Positions 14,371-14,846 of a stretch of 14,846 bases of DNA are shown here, piece by piece; within the stretch, counting starts at the first letter, position 1, and each line of letters opens with the position of its first letter. The notes beneath the pieces are model-generated. The model searched no databases, was not told the origin of the DNA, and worked only from the letters and a program-made list of their open reading frames with translations. The position numbers and the translations under genes were made by a program. The stretch lies in NCBI GenBank assembly GCA_027449805.1, contig DAIDKY010000014.1, positions 1 to 14,846 on the forward strand. Reading direction: 5' to 3'. The stretch is from a bacterium. GTDB lineage: Bacteria; Patescibacteriota; Saccharimonadia; UBA4664.

Positions 14371-14394
14371 GCAATTATATTAGAAAAGTTAATA

Positions 14395-14413
14395 CCCCGT
14401 AGCGACTACGGGG
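14395..14413 (-). terminator. Hairpin (8-bp perfect stem) at the end of the zinc-ribbon gene
   Basis: CCCCGTAG and CTACGGGG form a perfect 8-base-pair stem around a three-base loop. The minus-strand gene's TAG stop lies in the stem. On the minus strand the stem is followed by TATTAACTTTTCT, a broken T-rich tract; on the plus strand there is none. It may therefore end the minus-strand gene, and possibly also the convergent tRNA transcript, but it is a weak classical terminator. Confidence 0.5.
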
Positions 14414-14846
14414 CAGTTGATGACTGGAGGGCGCGACTGGAGGCTACTTCTTCGATGATGCGAGTGTCGCCGCACTCCTCCTGATAGGAGCGGAAAGGGC
14501 CGCACATGACGAGGCTGTCGAGCTGAGCGTTGAGCCATTCGGCGGTGATGAGTCTGCAAAGCTCCTTCCTCATCTTGTCATAGTCAGCGGTCGGCAGTGC
14601 TGAGATCGAGCCGCACTCGGTGCATGTCATGTTGACGCGGAAGGCAGTCATCTGACGGTGAACGAACTCCTGCAGCATCGGGCCGGCGAACTCAGTGACC
14701 TCGGCGCGCATCACCTGCGTTGCGCGATCCTTCTCGGCCTGTAGCAAGATCTGCGGACCGATCACCTCGACCACGTTACGACAGTGGTGACAACTGAGCC
14801 AGGCTCGGGCGTGGAGCTGGGGTTTGCCTTCGGAGCGTGGAGCGGT
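14406..14846 (-). CDS. Zinc-ribbon-like protein of unknown function (5' end cut by window edge)
   Basis: I do not recognise this protein. The minus-strand frame is open from the right edge of the window (147 codons with stop), so the GTG at 14774 is not needed as a start. The visible part has two Cys pairs, SCHHCR (near 14781-14792) and MTCTECGS (near 14613-14624), about 50 residues apart, as in a split zinc ribbon. A helical, charged stretch lies between them (LLQAEKDRATQVMRAEVTEF). Further single cysteines follow (ELCRL, VMCGPF, EECGDT). There is no signal peptide or membrane segment in this part. Codon use is clean, with many C/G third positions, somewhat more than in the neighbours, which supports coding. 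The gene ends inside a hairpin, tail-to-tail with tRNA-Pro. Confidence 0.6.
   Translation of the reverse strand, partial: TAPRSEGKPQLHARAWLSCHHCRNVVEVIGPQILLQAEKDRATQVMRAEVTEFAGPMLQEFVHRQMTAFRVNMTCTECGSISALPTADYDKMRKELCRLITAEWLNAQLDSLVMCGPFRSYQEECGDTRIIEEVASSRALQSSTAP

Noticed and set aside
14395..14413. Classical Rho-independent terminator of tRNA-Pro on the plus strand
   Set aside because: The stem is perfect, but on the plus strand it is followed by CAGTTGATG with no T tract. I list it only as a possible minus-strand terminator.
1..14846. Alternative genetic code with TGA read as glycine (SR1/Gracilibacteria type)
   Set aside because: TGA ends cgs, ruvA, tsaE and tsaB exactly where homologues end or where the next gene begins, and no in-frame TGA is needed inside any conserved gene.

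Overview
The window looks like ordinary chromosome of a small-genome bacterium of the Patescibacteria/CPR type, most plausibly a Saccharibacteria (TM7) relative. The reasons are the trimmed or rearranged conserved proteins (a 125-residue TsaB, a PilB-like ATPase without the usual N-terminal domain), tight packing, a gram-positive-type surface protein and a phosphatase-like protein otherwise familiar to me from Actinobacteria. This placement is inference: there is no rRNA or ribosomal protein here to test it. TGA is a normal stop (cgs, ruvA, tsaE, tsaB), which argues against the code-25 SR1/Gracilibacteria groups. Base composition is moderate, judged by eye.

Layout. Positions 1-5117 (+) hold the C-terminal part of a giant cyclic beta-1,2-glucan synthase (NdvB/Cgs family), cut by the left edge. 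Positions 5136-6883 (+) hold a two-gene unit: an actinobacterial-type phosphatase-family protein and an APH/choline-kinase-fold kinase overlapping by one base. Positions 6927-8500 (+) are ruvA-ruvB, the Holliday junction branch-migration motor. On the minus strand, 10558-8493, lie a PilB/GspE-like ATPase and a type IV pilin that has its own strong promoter. Divergent from pilB is a surface protein with three lamin-tail domains (10627-12354, +). Its 3' end overlaps tsaE by 116 bases, and tsaE overlaps tsaB (tRNA t6A synthesis). A YmdB-type phosphoesterase (13121-13921), HU (13979-14251) and tRNA-Pro(UGG) (14294-14370) follow. A zinc-ribbon-like protein of unknown function enters from the right edge on the minus strand.

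Regulation. At least four, probably five, gene starts (5136, 6927, 10558 minus, 10627, 13121) have a -10-like hexamer ending 6-7 bases before the start codon and no Shine-Dalgarno sequence, which is the arrangement expected for leaderless mRNAs. The pilin, tsaB and HU genes instead have strong GGAGG sites. Both initiation modes therefore seem to be used side by side.

The most notable points are the leaderless-promoter pattern, a 7-base tandem repeat that itself forms the promoter of the phosphoesterase gene, replacement of the conserved GNH histidine by Trp in that enzyme, the internally shortened TsaB, the long insert between the two cysteine pairs of PilB, the long tsaE overlap, and the presence of a huge cyclic glucan synthase in a presumably reduced genome. 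I found no CRISPR array, insertion sequence, phage genes or defence island, and no gene-free stretch longer than about 75 bases.
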